64,000 bases of DNA from Colletotrichum lupini (lineage: Eukaryota; Ascomycota; Sordariomycetes; Glomerellales; Glomerellaceae), in contig NC_064672.1 in assembly GCF_023278565.1 (NCBI RefSeq), forward strand, positions 5,518,001-5,582,000. The letters are read 5' to 3'. Shown here in pieces: positions 46,532 to 58,100 of this stretch (position 1 is the stretch's first letter; each line of letters starts with the position of its first letter). The notes under the pieces were generated by a model. That model ran no database searches. It was not told the DNA's origin and saw only the letters and a program-made list of their open reading frames with translations. The position numbers were made by a program, and so were the translations under genes.

Positions 46532-48616
46532 CTAAGAAGCCTGGCCTCCAGGTCGCCGCTTCTCGATGTTAAGAACAATGTCAATGAAGCTGCGCTTGAG
46601 TGGACTCTTCTTCCTAGCAGCCAGCAATTGCGCAGTCTTGAGGATGTTCTTGATCTGCCGGCCATTGAGCTTCAGTTCAGACAACTCGACGATATCCTCA
46701 TCAGAAACCTCGCTCTTGAGCGTCGCCCCCTGCAAGAAGTTGCGCCAGATCTGGCGACGCGATTCTGGAGTGAGATCAGGGTACTCTAGCGAAACATGAA
46801 TGCGCGACTGGAACGCCAGGTCGATGTTGTCGACGCGGTTGGTCGTCATGAAGAGAATACCCTCGTAGTACTCGAGCGTCCTCAGGAAAATGGAGACGAC
46901 CTTGTTGCGCTCAAGGTCGTGCGTAGAGCGTGCCTCGAGGAAGACGTCGCACTCATCCAGGAGCAGGATCGCGTTCCATCGCGCCACAAGCTCGAGGATA
47001 CGCGAGAGGCCATGCTCCACCTCCCATGGCTGCGAGCCCAGATCGCCCGAGCTGAGGGTATGCAACGGGACGCGGAGGTTCTCGGCGACAGCCTCTGCCG
47101 TCAGGGTCTTGCCGACACCAGGCGGACCCGAAAGAAGGCAGATGATGCCTTTACCCTTGCCGGAAATGACATCGTCAAAAGTAGACCCATCAAGTTGCGA
47201 CTCGGAGAAGGCGAGAATCAGTTCCTTCTGATCCTCGGGTAGGACGAGCTTATCAAAGGCGTTTGTGTTCCAGGTAATTTCGGTGACTTGCTCAACGAAG
47301 AAGTCGAGCCACTTCTTCAGCTTGAGGGAGTAACCCCTCGTCCGCGACCGCGCCAGCATCTGGTGGTAGGGAGTCAGCTTGAGGTTGCCGTCCTTGCCCA
47401 GTCCATGCTGACGCTTCCATGCCGAAAGTGCTTCCATGTCCTTTGCGTTCCAGTCGTCAACGTAGCGGTTGCGGTAGGGGCTGAAGCGGTTGAATGAGTT
47501 GATATCAACGACGATGCGGCCTTCGACCTGGACGGGCACCTCGTTGCCCTCGCTGTCCCAGGTGATGGCAGTGCCTGAGTACTGCTTGTAGTTGTGGCCA
47601 GCCAGCTCCTCAAAGATCTTGCCGCGCTGGATAAGGCTGGTGCGCAGCTTCTCCTTTTGGGCGTGGAATGCCCAAGGATAGGCATTGAGGCCGGTGATCT
47701 TCTTGGTGCCGAGGAATTCGGAGATGTTGATGCGCTCACCGTAGCGGCCGAACTCCTTGCCGCCGTAGTCAACACAGTCGGCGCGCAGCTGGAGGAACTT
47801 TCCGCAGTTATTCTCCATATACTCGGTCTCCTCGAGCTCAAAGGCAGATAGAGGGCCCTTGTGAGCCGAGAGGATGATGGCACCGGGCTGGAAGATCATC
47901 CACAGATGCTCGAATGTGATAACGCCCTTTGCAACGTAATCCTCGAATGCCTTGATGGTGTTACCAATTTCGTACTGGAGGATGTCGTGCAGGATAGTGA
48001 GATGCTCCTTGGTGTGTGCATCCAGGTCCTTCTTGCCCATGTACTTGCGAAATTCTGTCCAGCGATGCACAAAGGGGCGGAAGGGAGCGTCGAACTCGAG
48101 GCGTTCTAGCTCGCAAGCGACGCCAGTGTAGCCATCCAGGATCACACCCAATGCCTTCTTCAACCAAGGGCTCTGGATGACGATGGAGTCGGCCTCAAGC
48201 TTCTTCCGGCTATCGTTGCTCTTGATGTTGCGCACCACGACGGCGTACTGCTCAGTCTCCTCGTTCTCGGCGGCTTCCTGCACGTCTTCCGGGTACTTGT
48301 CTACCCATGTCCAGTTGCCGTCGCTGTCTTTGGCGGACTTGTAGATATTCTTGGTAGAGGCAATTGAGCCGAAGGGAGCCAGAGGCTTTTTGGGCTTCTC
48401 CTCCTCGTCCTCTTTCTTCTCCTCGCTATTGGTCTCTGCTGACGTCTCGTCTTCCTCAATGGTCTCACCGTTTGTGGTTTCGCCGTTTGACTCTTTGCCA
48501 TTTGTAGTCGACGTGCCATTCGTCTGTTCTGAGGCTGGGGTCTTGGTCTCCTTGGCCGATTCGTCGACCATCTTAAGGCCGAGGGCCGCCGCTGCCGCTG
48601 CTGTTGTGCGTGCCAT
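46532..48616 (-). CDS. Fungal AAA ATPase with acidic N-terminus, 694 residues
   Basis: This is a single-exon gene. Residues 1-80 form an acidic, Glu/Thr/Lys-rich segment, probably disordered. Residues 100-440 or so form the fungal-specific region found ahead of AAA domains in this group (often called DUF7025). The AAA core has Walker A GPPGVGKTLTAEAVAE near residues 496-511, Walker B ILLLDECDVFLE near 555, sensor MTTNRVDNID, and a C-terminal lid (RRQIWRNFLQG). It should bind and hydrolyse ATP as a ring to remodel a partner. The partner is unknown. There is no signal peptide or membrane helix, so it is cytosolic or nuclear. It lies divergent from nothing close: the LPMO gene on the same strand begins 1.2 kb upstream of it. 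Confidence 0.92.
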   Translation of the reverse strand: MARTTAAAAAALGLKMVDESAKETKTPASEQTNGTSTTNGKESNGETTNGETIEEDETSAETNSEEKKEDEEEKPKKPLAPFGSIASTKNIYKSAKDSDGNWTWVDKYPEDVQEAAENEETEQYAVVVRNIKSNDSRKKLEADSIVIQSPWLKKALGVILDGYTGVACELERLEFDAPFRPFVHRWTEFRKYMGKKDLDAHTKEHLTILHDILQYEIGNTIKAFEDYVAKGVITFEHLWMIFQPGAIILSAHKGPLSAFELEETEYMENNCGKFLQLRADCVDYGGKEFGRYGERINISEFLGTKKITGLNAYPWAFHAQKEKLRTSLIQRGKIFEELAGHNYKQYSGTAITWDSEGNEVPVQVEGRIVVDINSFNRFSPYRNRYVDDWNAKDMEALSAWKRQHGLGKDGNLKLTPYHQMLARSRTRGYSLKLKKWLDFFVEQVTEITWNTNAFDKLVLPEDQKELILAFSESQLDGSTFDDVISGKGKGIICLLSGPPGVGKTLTAEAVAENLRVPLHTLSSGDLGSQPWEVEHGLSRILELVARWNAILLLDECDVFLEARSTHDLERNKVVSIFLRTLEYYEGILFMTTNRVDNIDLAFQSRIHVSLEYPDLTPESRRQIWRNFLQGATLKSEVSDEDIVELSELKLNGRQIKNILKTAQLLAARKKSPLKRSFIDIVLNIEKRRPGGQAS

Positions 48617-49850
48617 TGTGAATACTCTATTGTTAAGTTACAACGGGAGAAAGAGATACTGATGAATTCAATTTTAATCACGACTTGAGGTTGGTCTTCC
48701 GCACATATTTATCTCCATTGCGACACCTTCAGAATGTTACGCGTGCAAAGTGTAAGAAGTCTTTCTTTTGCCATTTCGTCAAACCTGACAGCAAAGCACC
48801 AGGCACCACGGCATCGTGCTCTAGTGGCTGCCTCAACAGGGGTCGAATCGGTTGATGCCTTTGATGCGCATGGCATGTGGCAGTGACTCACCCCTGTTCA
48901 CGGCCCATGGGCTGCCGACTGCGAAACGCAGACGTCTCTGTATGGAACAGAGAGCATGTTGCTGCCTACAATGGGCGGTCCGCCCTAGAAGCGTTGATCG
49001 AACGAAGAGGCCAATTTTTGCGGGAGATGTAAGCACTAGAGCGAGATGGGATCCCGCGTTTGCAAGGCAGAAGAGCCGCCATGGCACAAAGTTTGTTGTC
49101 AGGATTCAGGCCGCCACAACTGGCCGTCTTGCTCATTCGCCGATCTGTGGCAAACAAAATGTTTTTGGTGAATAGACGGTTAACGGTGTTTCAATGTGCA
49201 AAAAGGTTGAGCTTCTACCCAAAAGTCAGAACAACGGTGAGGTGATTCAGTCAACCTACAGAGGCCTCACGAAGGATTCTAGAACAGACCTAGACAACGC
49301 TAAAGTCGCGTCAACTCCTGCAGGCAGACGAGCACTGCCTACAGCCCCGATTCTTTCGAGCATTTCTGTTCGCTTCAAGCGAGACGGAGACGGGAAGCAC
49401 CGATCGCTTGTTCAACCCCTGAAAGGGCTGAGCATCATAGCGTTACAGCGCCACATAAGCAAACAGAATAGCGGGGGAACGAGGCCACTGATAGGGCTAG
49501 GATTATTGATTGAGACACGTGTATCCGTAGCGCGTCCAGTGTTTCCTGTAAGCCTTGCTTGTATCCTGTTCCAGCCACGGCTCTCACATGTGGTGAATAG
49601 TGCTGCTAACTTCGAGGCTCGCAACAAACAAGCTACATTATTGCGCATTGTCTTCCAATGATACTATATTGAATTCAGTCTGCTTCAGCTATCCCCGTGT
49701 ATGTACAATTTTCAACTGAGAAAGAGAAACAAAGCCCGAACACAAGCTATAAGTACTGTAAGTATGTACAGAGAACTCAAAACGCTAACCGCTAGCACTT
49801 TACTGACCGATCCCAGGCTCCTCAGTTCCTCACGCAGAACCTCCTTGATT
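48617..49850. other. Intergenic, no gene seen
   Basis: About 1.2 kb between two minus-strand genes. A tRNA-like B box near 48835 was checked and rejected. The frames present look accidental. Confidence 0.5.
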
Positions 49851-51057
49851 CTACTTCCAGCTAGTACTGACCGTGACCGCAGTAGAACAGCTTTGAGGCA
49901 CAGTGTAGGATCGGTTCGGATCGCTCTCCCATGTCGCGGTCCCATCCGACGCCACATTGATGAACTTGTACTCGAAAGTCGTCCCGGCCGGCAGCGAGAC
50001 AGTGTAGGTCCACAAGTTATTCGAGCTGGTGTACTGCGCCGCCGAAAGCGCCGGGGCCGATGCCACATTCCAGTTGCCGAGTGCAGCAATGGAACCCGCG
50101 ACCTTGATTGTCTGGCCTGGAACCGTTTTCACAATTTCATTGAAAGTAACAGCCACAGTACTGGCGATCGCGCAAGTGCCGCTCGTAGCTGTCGCCGCGG
50201 CGCTGGTCGTGCGTGTCGAGGACGGCGAAGTGCTTCCCCCACCGCCAATGGCGATGTCGGCGCACGTGAGGTAGACCTGGCCGGTCTGGAACGAGTTCCA
50301 GCGCAGCGACAGCAGAGTGTGGTTGGAGACATAGTCGGGAATCTTGATCTTCTTGGTGACTGTGTAGCCGCCGGCGATAGAGGTGTAGCAAGACCCCAGC
50401 GCGTTATTGTCGACGCCCTGGCACCCGCGTCGGCTGCTCGCCTGGAACGCGTTGCAGGTGAACCAGTCGTTCCGCCAGCACGCCTGACCGGAGGTGCAAT
50501 CTGGGCTATAGTCGCAGCTCTGGCCTGAGACATCGGTGCACTTGAGGGTGCCGGCCTGGAAGCAGTTCTCGGCGGCCTGCTTCTCGTCGTCGGTGGGGAG
50601 GTATCCGGGTGTGATGAACTTGTCGACGATGGACTGGTCTTGGCAGATGCGGTAGCTGAACATGCCGCCGTGGTCGCCATTGTTGTCGACGCACCACTGG
50701 ACATCGACGGTCTGGCCACGAGTGTAGGTCGCGACAACATTGCTGCCCCAGTTGCTTCCGGGCTGGTTATAGTCGACGCTGACGCGAGCATTGTAGCCGC
50801 AGGGACCGCTTCGTCCGACGGTGGCGGCCGTGAGGTCCGGCCAAGCCGAGACGGGCTCCCGGATAGTGCACTCGGGGCAGGAATCTATGCCGGCCTGCCG
50901 ATGGTCCGTTAGCTCAATGCCGGAGCAGTCTTCGATACTACTTTTGGGTTCTTACCTCATGCCCGAGACGAGTGCGGCTAGACGGGATCGTCAGATATCC
51001 ATGTCCATAAACAGAGGAGATGAAGGTGGCAACTGCCAAGGTCGTGGATGACTTCAT
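49851..51057 (-). CDS. AA13 starch-active lytic polysaccharide monooxygenase with CBM20, about 381 residues
   Basis: Exons are 51057-50956 and 50894-49851 with a 61-bp GT-AG intron. The signal peptide ends at Gly18, so the mature protein begins with His ([16 protein letters not shown]), the N-terminal histidine of the copper brace. A second histidine follows in [14 protein letters not shown] near residue 109. About ten further cysteines pack the AA13 fold ([38 protein letters not shown]). A Ser/Thr linker (residues 252-274) leads to a CBM20 domain (residues 275-381) that binds starch: [41 protein letters not shown]. It oxidatively cuts starch outside the cell with copper and a reductant. Start and length fit the family. 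Confidence 0.93.
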
Positions 51058-54000
51058 GTTGAATGGCTTGCAGGCGTCCTGTGAGAGGTTCGACCGTTCA
51101 AGATATCAACCTACAGCTACTTCCAGAAGGGATGCTCTATGTCTCTCACAACATCAGTCTGAGAGGAGTCATCTTGGCTTTATATGCCAAATTTCACATT
51201 TGGTATCCCACATCGTCGCAGCTCATAGCACACTCACATGCTTCTATAATGCTACTAGACATCTCACGATCTAACTTGCCCTTGCTGCTCCCACCGGCAC
51301 ACATCACATCAAGCAACGCCGAAGTACCTCCAACCGAGACGGCCCTACCCGTAAACGTTTCCCCGGACCTAAACTCGACCTGGAAGTCCGGAGCATCTCC
51401 AAAATATTATGCAGGCGATGGCGGGGTAGCAAAGTTCTGTTAGTGTCGGCTGTCATATCTCCAACTGGCAACCACCGCGGGGTGAGTAGGCCCGCTGTGT
51501 GGCTAGCCACCCGAACGCCTACCTGCAATGGTTCACCTATGTAGACTTTGCATGCGCCCAACCCCACGGTCCCTGATGTAGCACATGCAACACAAGAGAG
51601 TTCCTGGTCTTAGCATGGTCGATGACACCCTACGCCCACGTTCAAGGCGGAGTTGTGCGGAGTCTTGAGGAGTTGAGGTAGCATTCCGCCCTATACATCA
51701 GATGATGGGTCACGACGACCTCAAAATTGAATAGAAGGCCCGAAGCTGGAGGTCCTTCTCAGATCATGGCATGCACTCTGGTAAATTTCAAGCTCTATCG
51801 CTATCACATATACTGCCGAAAAACGCCCGGCTCCTGCATACAGGTCATCGATCGCAGGCCAACTCATCTTACTATTGGTGGCTTAATCAGGTAATACTTC
51901 TATGCTTGTGAGGAGTCGTGTTCTGCAAACATGTTTCCTGTCTGTTCCTGAATGATCAATCAGGTTCCTGTTAGTGTCGTAATTCTTGCATCGCATAGCT
52001 TTGCATAGCTTTGGACGTTCTGGAAATAGGGCCATGCTGGTTGTGCTTCACCACATACGATTTGAAAGCACATGCACTTCAATAACACCGGAGTTTCAAC
52101 TACGTTAGTTTATTTCGACCGTCAATAGCACACATATTTCGGACTGATAGCGTCGCTATCATACATGTAGTTATGGGAGTAGCTATCAACATCTCATATG
52201 ACGGCTAACATCGGTTAGGTAGTTTGAATAATTGCAATAAGACCAGTATGACATTACTTGCTCTCCGGAAACTTGGGCCTGGTTTACGGACGTAAGTGGC
52301 ATCGTGAGCGAAATTGTTAATGTTCAATTCTTTTGAAGGAGATCAAGTCATTCAATTTATTAAGCCTCCTCAAACAATTCGATATTTTGTTGTTCCGGTT
52401 CTAATCATAGTTCCTGTTACGCTCATGTGTAACTTGATGATTCCACAACTCCTGCTCATATCTGTCGAGTACGAAGTAAAGGTCAAGCCCTCCATTTCAG
52501 GTCATCTACCCCGCCTATACCTCTAGCTTTTATAACGGACCGACTTCATGGTGGTGGTGTTGAAGCGTGAGGTGCCATTGAGAAGTTGGTGTTGTGGCGG
52601 ACCGATAGTCAATGTAGACAATAATGTGTGTTGACGCCTATGCTTCATCTGCTTGAAGCCACTGACGAGTCTTACCGCATTCCGATGGTATTCGTCCAGA
52701 GCCTTGTGACAAACGCTTTCGGGACTATTTAGGCATCCCGGAATTGCGTCTAGACTCTCAACAGGAAGGCACCGGCATCTCTAGCAATACCACTGAGCGG
52801 TCTAACTACTCTCGACGTATCTTACCTTTAACAATATCCGGATGTACTTTTGTAAAGATTATGTCGGGTTACAAGGACCTCTTCCGTCGCTGTGCCTATC
52901 TCAAGCTCTTCGTGCCGTTTGTGGACTTCGGCACTTGTCAATGCTGCCTGCATGATGCACTGGTAGTCACCATGGGCTGCCAAGCTCGTCAAAAGGATCA
53001 CTGCCGGTGCTGTTCTTTCTTTGCGAGGCGCATAAATGCTCCTGTAGTATTTGCCGCTTTTTGCCACGTGCCAGGATGCGTTCAAGAGCCACATCGATCC
53101 AAGCTTGCATCCCTTCTTGGGAGGCGTGTCTTGTGTTCAGCAAGGCTCCGAAGCCTGATACTTGTTTTCCTCTACACCTCAACCTCATGGAAAACGTCGC
53201 CCTATCCCCTAGGTTTCAAACATTATCATTAGATGAAGTCGAAGTTATCACTTTGGCCCTTTTCGACTGCAAATTGTTCAAATCTCACCCCTAGAATCTA
53301 GTACTTTGAGTATCTTACAAACAATAGATGAGAAAGTACCCACCCACCTCTAGCAAAGCCGCGGGTAAAAGCCGCGAATACTCCATGTTGTATGAAACGC
53401 TACGTCATGCGATGCATCAATTTGCGCTTTAATATAGATCACTTGGCGACGGCGTCTCTCATCGCGAAAGTCCCAATCTTCATAACAAACCTAATTACGG
53501 GAAGGGAGAATCATCAATCTAGTTGGCTTTCAGCACAGACACGTATGCGGTATCTACATATTGACTGTTCTGCCGAGGAGCGAGACCGCGGCTTGAACGC
53601 AGCTTAGACTTTCTTTGGGACTATGCGACATCCGTGTTCGGGGCGAGATCACTGGCTGGCTGGTGTGTTTGCTCACTGCTTACATTTCGCCGCGGCTTCC
53701 CTGCTTTGAATGATGCTGATGGGAGCGAGATCCCAGAATCCCGCTGCCCGTATTTTGAGTTCACCTACTTCCACTGACCCGCAGTATCGAATAATAGCGA
53801 TTATTGGGGACACAGCTGTGAGGTTTCCGAGATCTATCTCATCGTGCCAAGTTGTCAACCGAGCGTTTTCGCTCCCATCATCCCAAAATGGGCATGATGG
53901 TGATCCGAACTGCCCTGTACGGGCATGTTTGATATTCTCGAACCTAATTGATACATCCTAACCTGAAGTTTTCAAAATGAAGCATTCAGTAGAAGTGTAT

Positions 54001-55155
54001 CACATCAAATTCTGCAGCAAGTACATGTCTGCTGTTTTCTGCCATGGGCGGCAGGTCGGGAACTCATTGTGATTGGAAGCTATTCTAACAAGGACAAATA
54101 CTCTCCCAGCCCGATGACGTGTAGAGTTTCTGTTGGTGCGTTTCCGTAATCCATGAAGCCTCCATGGCAACAAAAGGTCCAGCATTGCCCCTTATCAAGT
54201 TAATCTGAATGTCACTCTCGAAATGGCCGGTGTCCCAGTAGCCCGCTGTCTAACGCCTTTAGCACCTGTGCATCTGAACTTCTAAAGCCGTTAGAAGAGT
54301 GCCCGACCGTTGGGCCGCCATGCTTTCAACTAGTGGAATTTTGAGACAAGCCACTGGAATACGAGCTCTGGCGATCGTTCGTAGCCTCCAAGTCACTTTC
54401 CTATCGCCAAAGAGCTTGATCTCTGGTATCATCTCTGGAGCGCGATGTCGCTGAGCGATTCATGTCATTGCCGCCTTAGCCGGTATATACTTATCCGCGC
54501 TCCTGGCAATCTTCCGTCAGCATGAGGCGCCCGGAGCTGATATAGAAATTGCCTTCAAATTGCAGTGCTAGGTGGTTAATTAACCTAGTCCAGCGCACGT
54601 ACTTAAGGCCGTCGATGTTAATGGTGGAACCGGCGCCGGTCCGGCAAATGTCAATTGATTCCTGGTTCTCGGGTCAGTCCTGATCGAAAAGCAAAAACAA
54701 CGAGGTTCGAGTCATTGTCTCCTGGTAAAATGGGTCTTCGGCCGCGGTTTATCAGGGACCCATCCACGCGCGGCACGCCCACATTACGACTGGGAGTCCA
54801 AACAAGCACGGACAAGGCGATCGACAATCTGCTCGCGAGGAAAAGCCTCAGGGATGTATCAAAAGATTTGCGCAGGCTTTTTCTGCCAGTCTTTGGGGGC
54901 AATCGAGGGCAGCCGTGGAGCCCATGATGCCCATGCAAAATTGTCTCTGGGGTTCGCTTATGACAGAGCAGGGGTGTTTTCTCGGGATGCTGCCAGGTCC
55001 GGTTCTGCGCATACATCTAACGCCTCACATCTGGTCGGGATTTCGGGGACTTAGGAATTGGCCGTAATTATGAATATGTAATAAACGATGGATTCTAGTT
55101 GGAATCTGTCACGAGATATGGATGTGGTTAATGCTGCCCACATTGAGTAGGCCCG
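51058..55155. other. 4.1-kb interval without a recognisable gene
   Basis: Balanced composition, not RIP-mutated. It begins with the LPMO promoter and ends at the AT-rich transposon block. Frames up to 162 codons (52744-53232) show no family. A direct double copy of gcatagcttt lies near 51995-52014. Confidence 0.5.
51179..51184 (-). promoter_or_regulatory. Candidate TATA box of the AA13 gene
   Basis: The minus strand reads GGCATATAAAGCC. TATAAA lies about 122-127 bp before the LPMO start codon, a usual distance for fungal promoters when a short 5' leader is allowed. Position and match are the only support. Confidence 0.4.
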
Positions 55156-58100
55156 CTTTTTATAATAATTATGAGCCCAGCTCTTAGTTAAGACCCTATA
55201 CTACGATAACGCACTTATTAATACGATTCCTACGATCTTTTTAAAATAACTAACTTACTTATACCTACTTTAGCCTAAGCTAAATTAACTAATTATAATA
55301 GTTAAATTAAATAGTTTAATATACTTTATATTATAAATAAGGGCGTTAGGGTTTAAAAATACGTCGACCTAAACGTTCTAAATTCTAACGTATTCTTTAA
55401 CCCCTCTATAATACTTATTTTATTTTTTAAATTTAAATAATTAATAATAACTTATAATAAAAAAGAACTACGAGCTTATTAAGCCCGTTATAAAGCGTTT
55501 GAAAATAATTAAAAAAACTAAGAAATCCTTTATTAATAATTTTTAAATATAACTTTTAATACGAACCTTTCGACTTCTTTAAATATAAATAACTTATAGG
55601 ACTAAGCTAGGTTTCTTTTTATAAAACTAACTATACTACTTATTTTATATAAATAAATCTATTTTTATATTATATTTATAAAGAGGATTTATATACTCAA
55701 GAGTATTTAGAAATAATAAGAGCTTAATATTAAATACAAATAACGTATATAATAAGCGAGCTGCCTAAATAAGCGAGCTACCTACCCAACTATAACTATT
55801 TTATTTTTTACTTTCTACCTTACGCAACGCTATAATATAACTATAATATTATAAACTAAAGAAACTTAGTTAAACTTAGTAATCTAAGCTATTAAAAAAA
55901 CCTTAAAACTAAGTATTTAAGTAGTAACTAAGATCTACTTAGTCCTTCTTAAGACCTTAAGTACCCGTTTAAAAAATATACTTATATAATAAAATACTAT
56001 ACTAAACTTATAAAAATTAACTATATTTAAAAAAAAAAAGCTAGTTAAGTATATTCTTAACTTAGATTCCTAATCGTTTCCTCCTTATATTAGTAATATA
56101 AAAAATATAGCTAATTGATTACTCGCTAACTACGACGCGCCCCCTATTAAAAAGCGCTAGGCTTCTAACTTTATTAAGCGCTAATTATAGCTCCGAATAC
56201 GATTTTTTTATAAATATAATTATAAAAGGGCCTAATACGAAGACCTAGACGCAATAAACGCGTAGTTTTACCTTATAATAAATATAATTATAAAATATAG
56301 TATTATAAAGTTTAATATTTATAACTTCGATAAAACTAGCTTTATAATAAGCTAAATTATATTTAGAATAGTCGTTACGAATATAAAAAGGCGTTTAAAT
56401 ACGAAAATAATATAGCTTAGTAATTATAAATAAGTTATAGTTATTTAAGCTATTAGCTTGTCGGGCTATAGCGTCTTATTATATATTATTATTATAAATA
56501 AATATTACCTCTCTACTTAATATATAGAATCCGGTTTATTACGTAATTAAGTTATTGTAATATTTAAAAATAGCTAGATAATAAATAAAAGAGGCCTAGA
56601 TTAGGTAAAATACTTTAAAAAATATATAAAACTACGTATAAAAGGTCGATATTACCTCTTTATTATTAATAAATACGAAAGTCACTACTCTACGGATTTT
56701 AAGTTATATTATAAAGAGAATAATATTATTACCCTTTATATACCGGCTTATTTATCTTATTTATTATAGCCCTTAAATATTAAATATTTTAAGCCTTTAA
56801 AAACGGTATATAACTAAAAAATTAAGAAAAAAATATAATAAAGTAATACTTATATTATAAAAAAGGACTTCTTTTTTACGTTTTATAAAGTATTTACGTA
56901 AGCGATTATAAAAAAAAATATTTAAGGAGGATTTAGAAGAACTAGGCTTATATTTTTAAATATAAAGAGTATACTATCTAAGCTTAATATAAAGTTATAT
57001 ACTCCGACGCCTCTAAGATCCCTCTTAATAATACTACTAGCTTAGACTTTTTAAATACTAAATAATTTAATAAAAGTATTATTATAGTCGTAACTTATTA
57101 AAACTTAAATCGCCCGTTATTAAAATAGCTCCCTAACTTTAATTATTAAAGCTATTAAGTATTTATTAAAAGGGGCGCGAGGATTTATATACTAAATTAC
57201 CTTATTAAAATTAGAGTATTAGATTTTTTAAGAAAAGAATAATTTACTTAGTTAATATAAAAGGGCTAAGAAAATACGTTTTAAATAAAAAAGAAGTCTT
57301 ATAATAACTAATAAGGAAGACCTTTAGTTATAAAGAGAAGTAATAACTTAAATTAAGGAAGAAACGTATTCAAATAATAGTCGTTAACTAAGGACTAAGA
57401 CGGGTTAATAATAATATAGCGTTTATAAAAATACTAATTATAATATGCGAATATATTAAATTACTAAAGAAATATCTAAAGAAGAGGATACTAAATAGTT
57501 TTAATTAAATTACTTTTCTAAGTACTACTTTTTAGTTATAAATATAATATAGTCGCAATTAGGTAAATAGCTCGCTTATCTAGGTAGCTCGCTTATTATA
57601 TACGTTAACTTATAATTTATAAATATAATATTATTAATATATATATTAAAGTCCTTACTTAGTAATTAATAAAATTAGTTAATATCATACTATATAAATA
57701 CGTATTTTAAAAAGTTATTAAAAATAGTACTAAGTTTAGTATATAGCGAATCGTTAGATATTTAAAATAGGAATTTATACCCCCCGAATTAGTAATAAAA
57801 ATATAGTTCGAGAGGAATATTAATAAACCCTTAATAAAGCGAGGATTAGAATTAACCCCTAATACTAATATAAGGAGTAATAATTTACTTATTTCTAAGC
57901 TAAAACGTATAATATTTTGAAAATTATTAAAAAGATTACCGTACTTAACTTTTTAATTATAATTAAGTCTAAACTTAACTTTATATAAAGCTAACGTATA
58001 TATAAAACCTTTAGTAAATTAATAACTTTTAAAATATATATAAGGACCCTTAAAGAGATTACGTATATATTTAGTTTAATAACCTAGGACGTATATACTA

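Noticed and set aside
48800..48870. tRNA-like B box (ggggtcgaatcgg) with TAGTGG upstream
   Set aside because: The spacing between putative A and B boxes is too short and no acceptor or T stem can be paired.
54650..54740. ggttcgagtc motif resembling a tRNA T-loop
   Set aside because: The flanking stem bases do not pair, and an anticodon arm is not visible.
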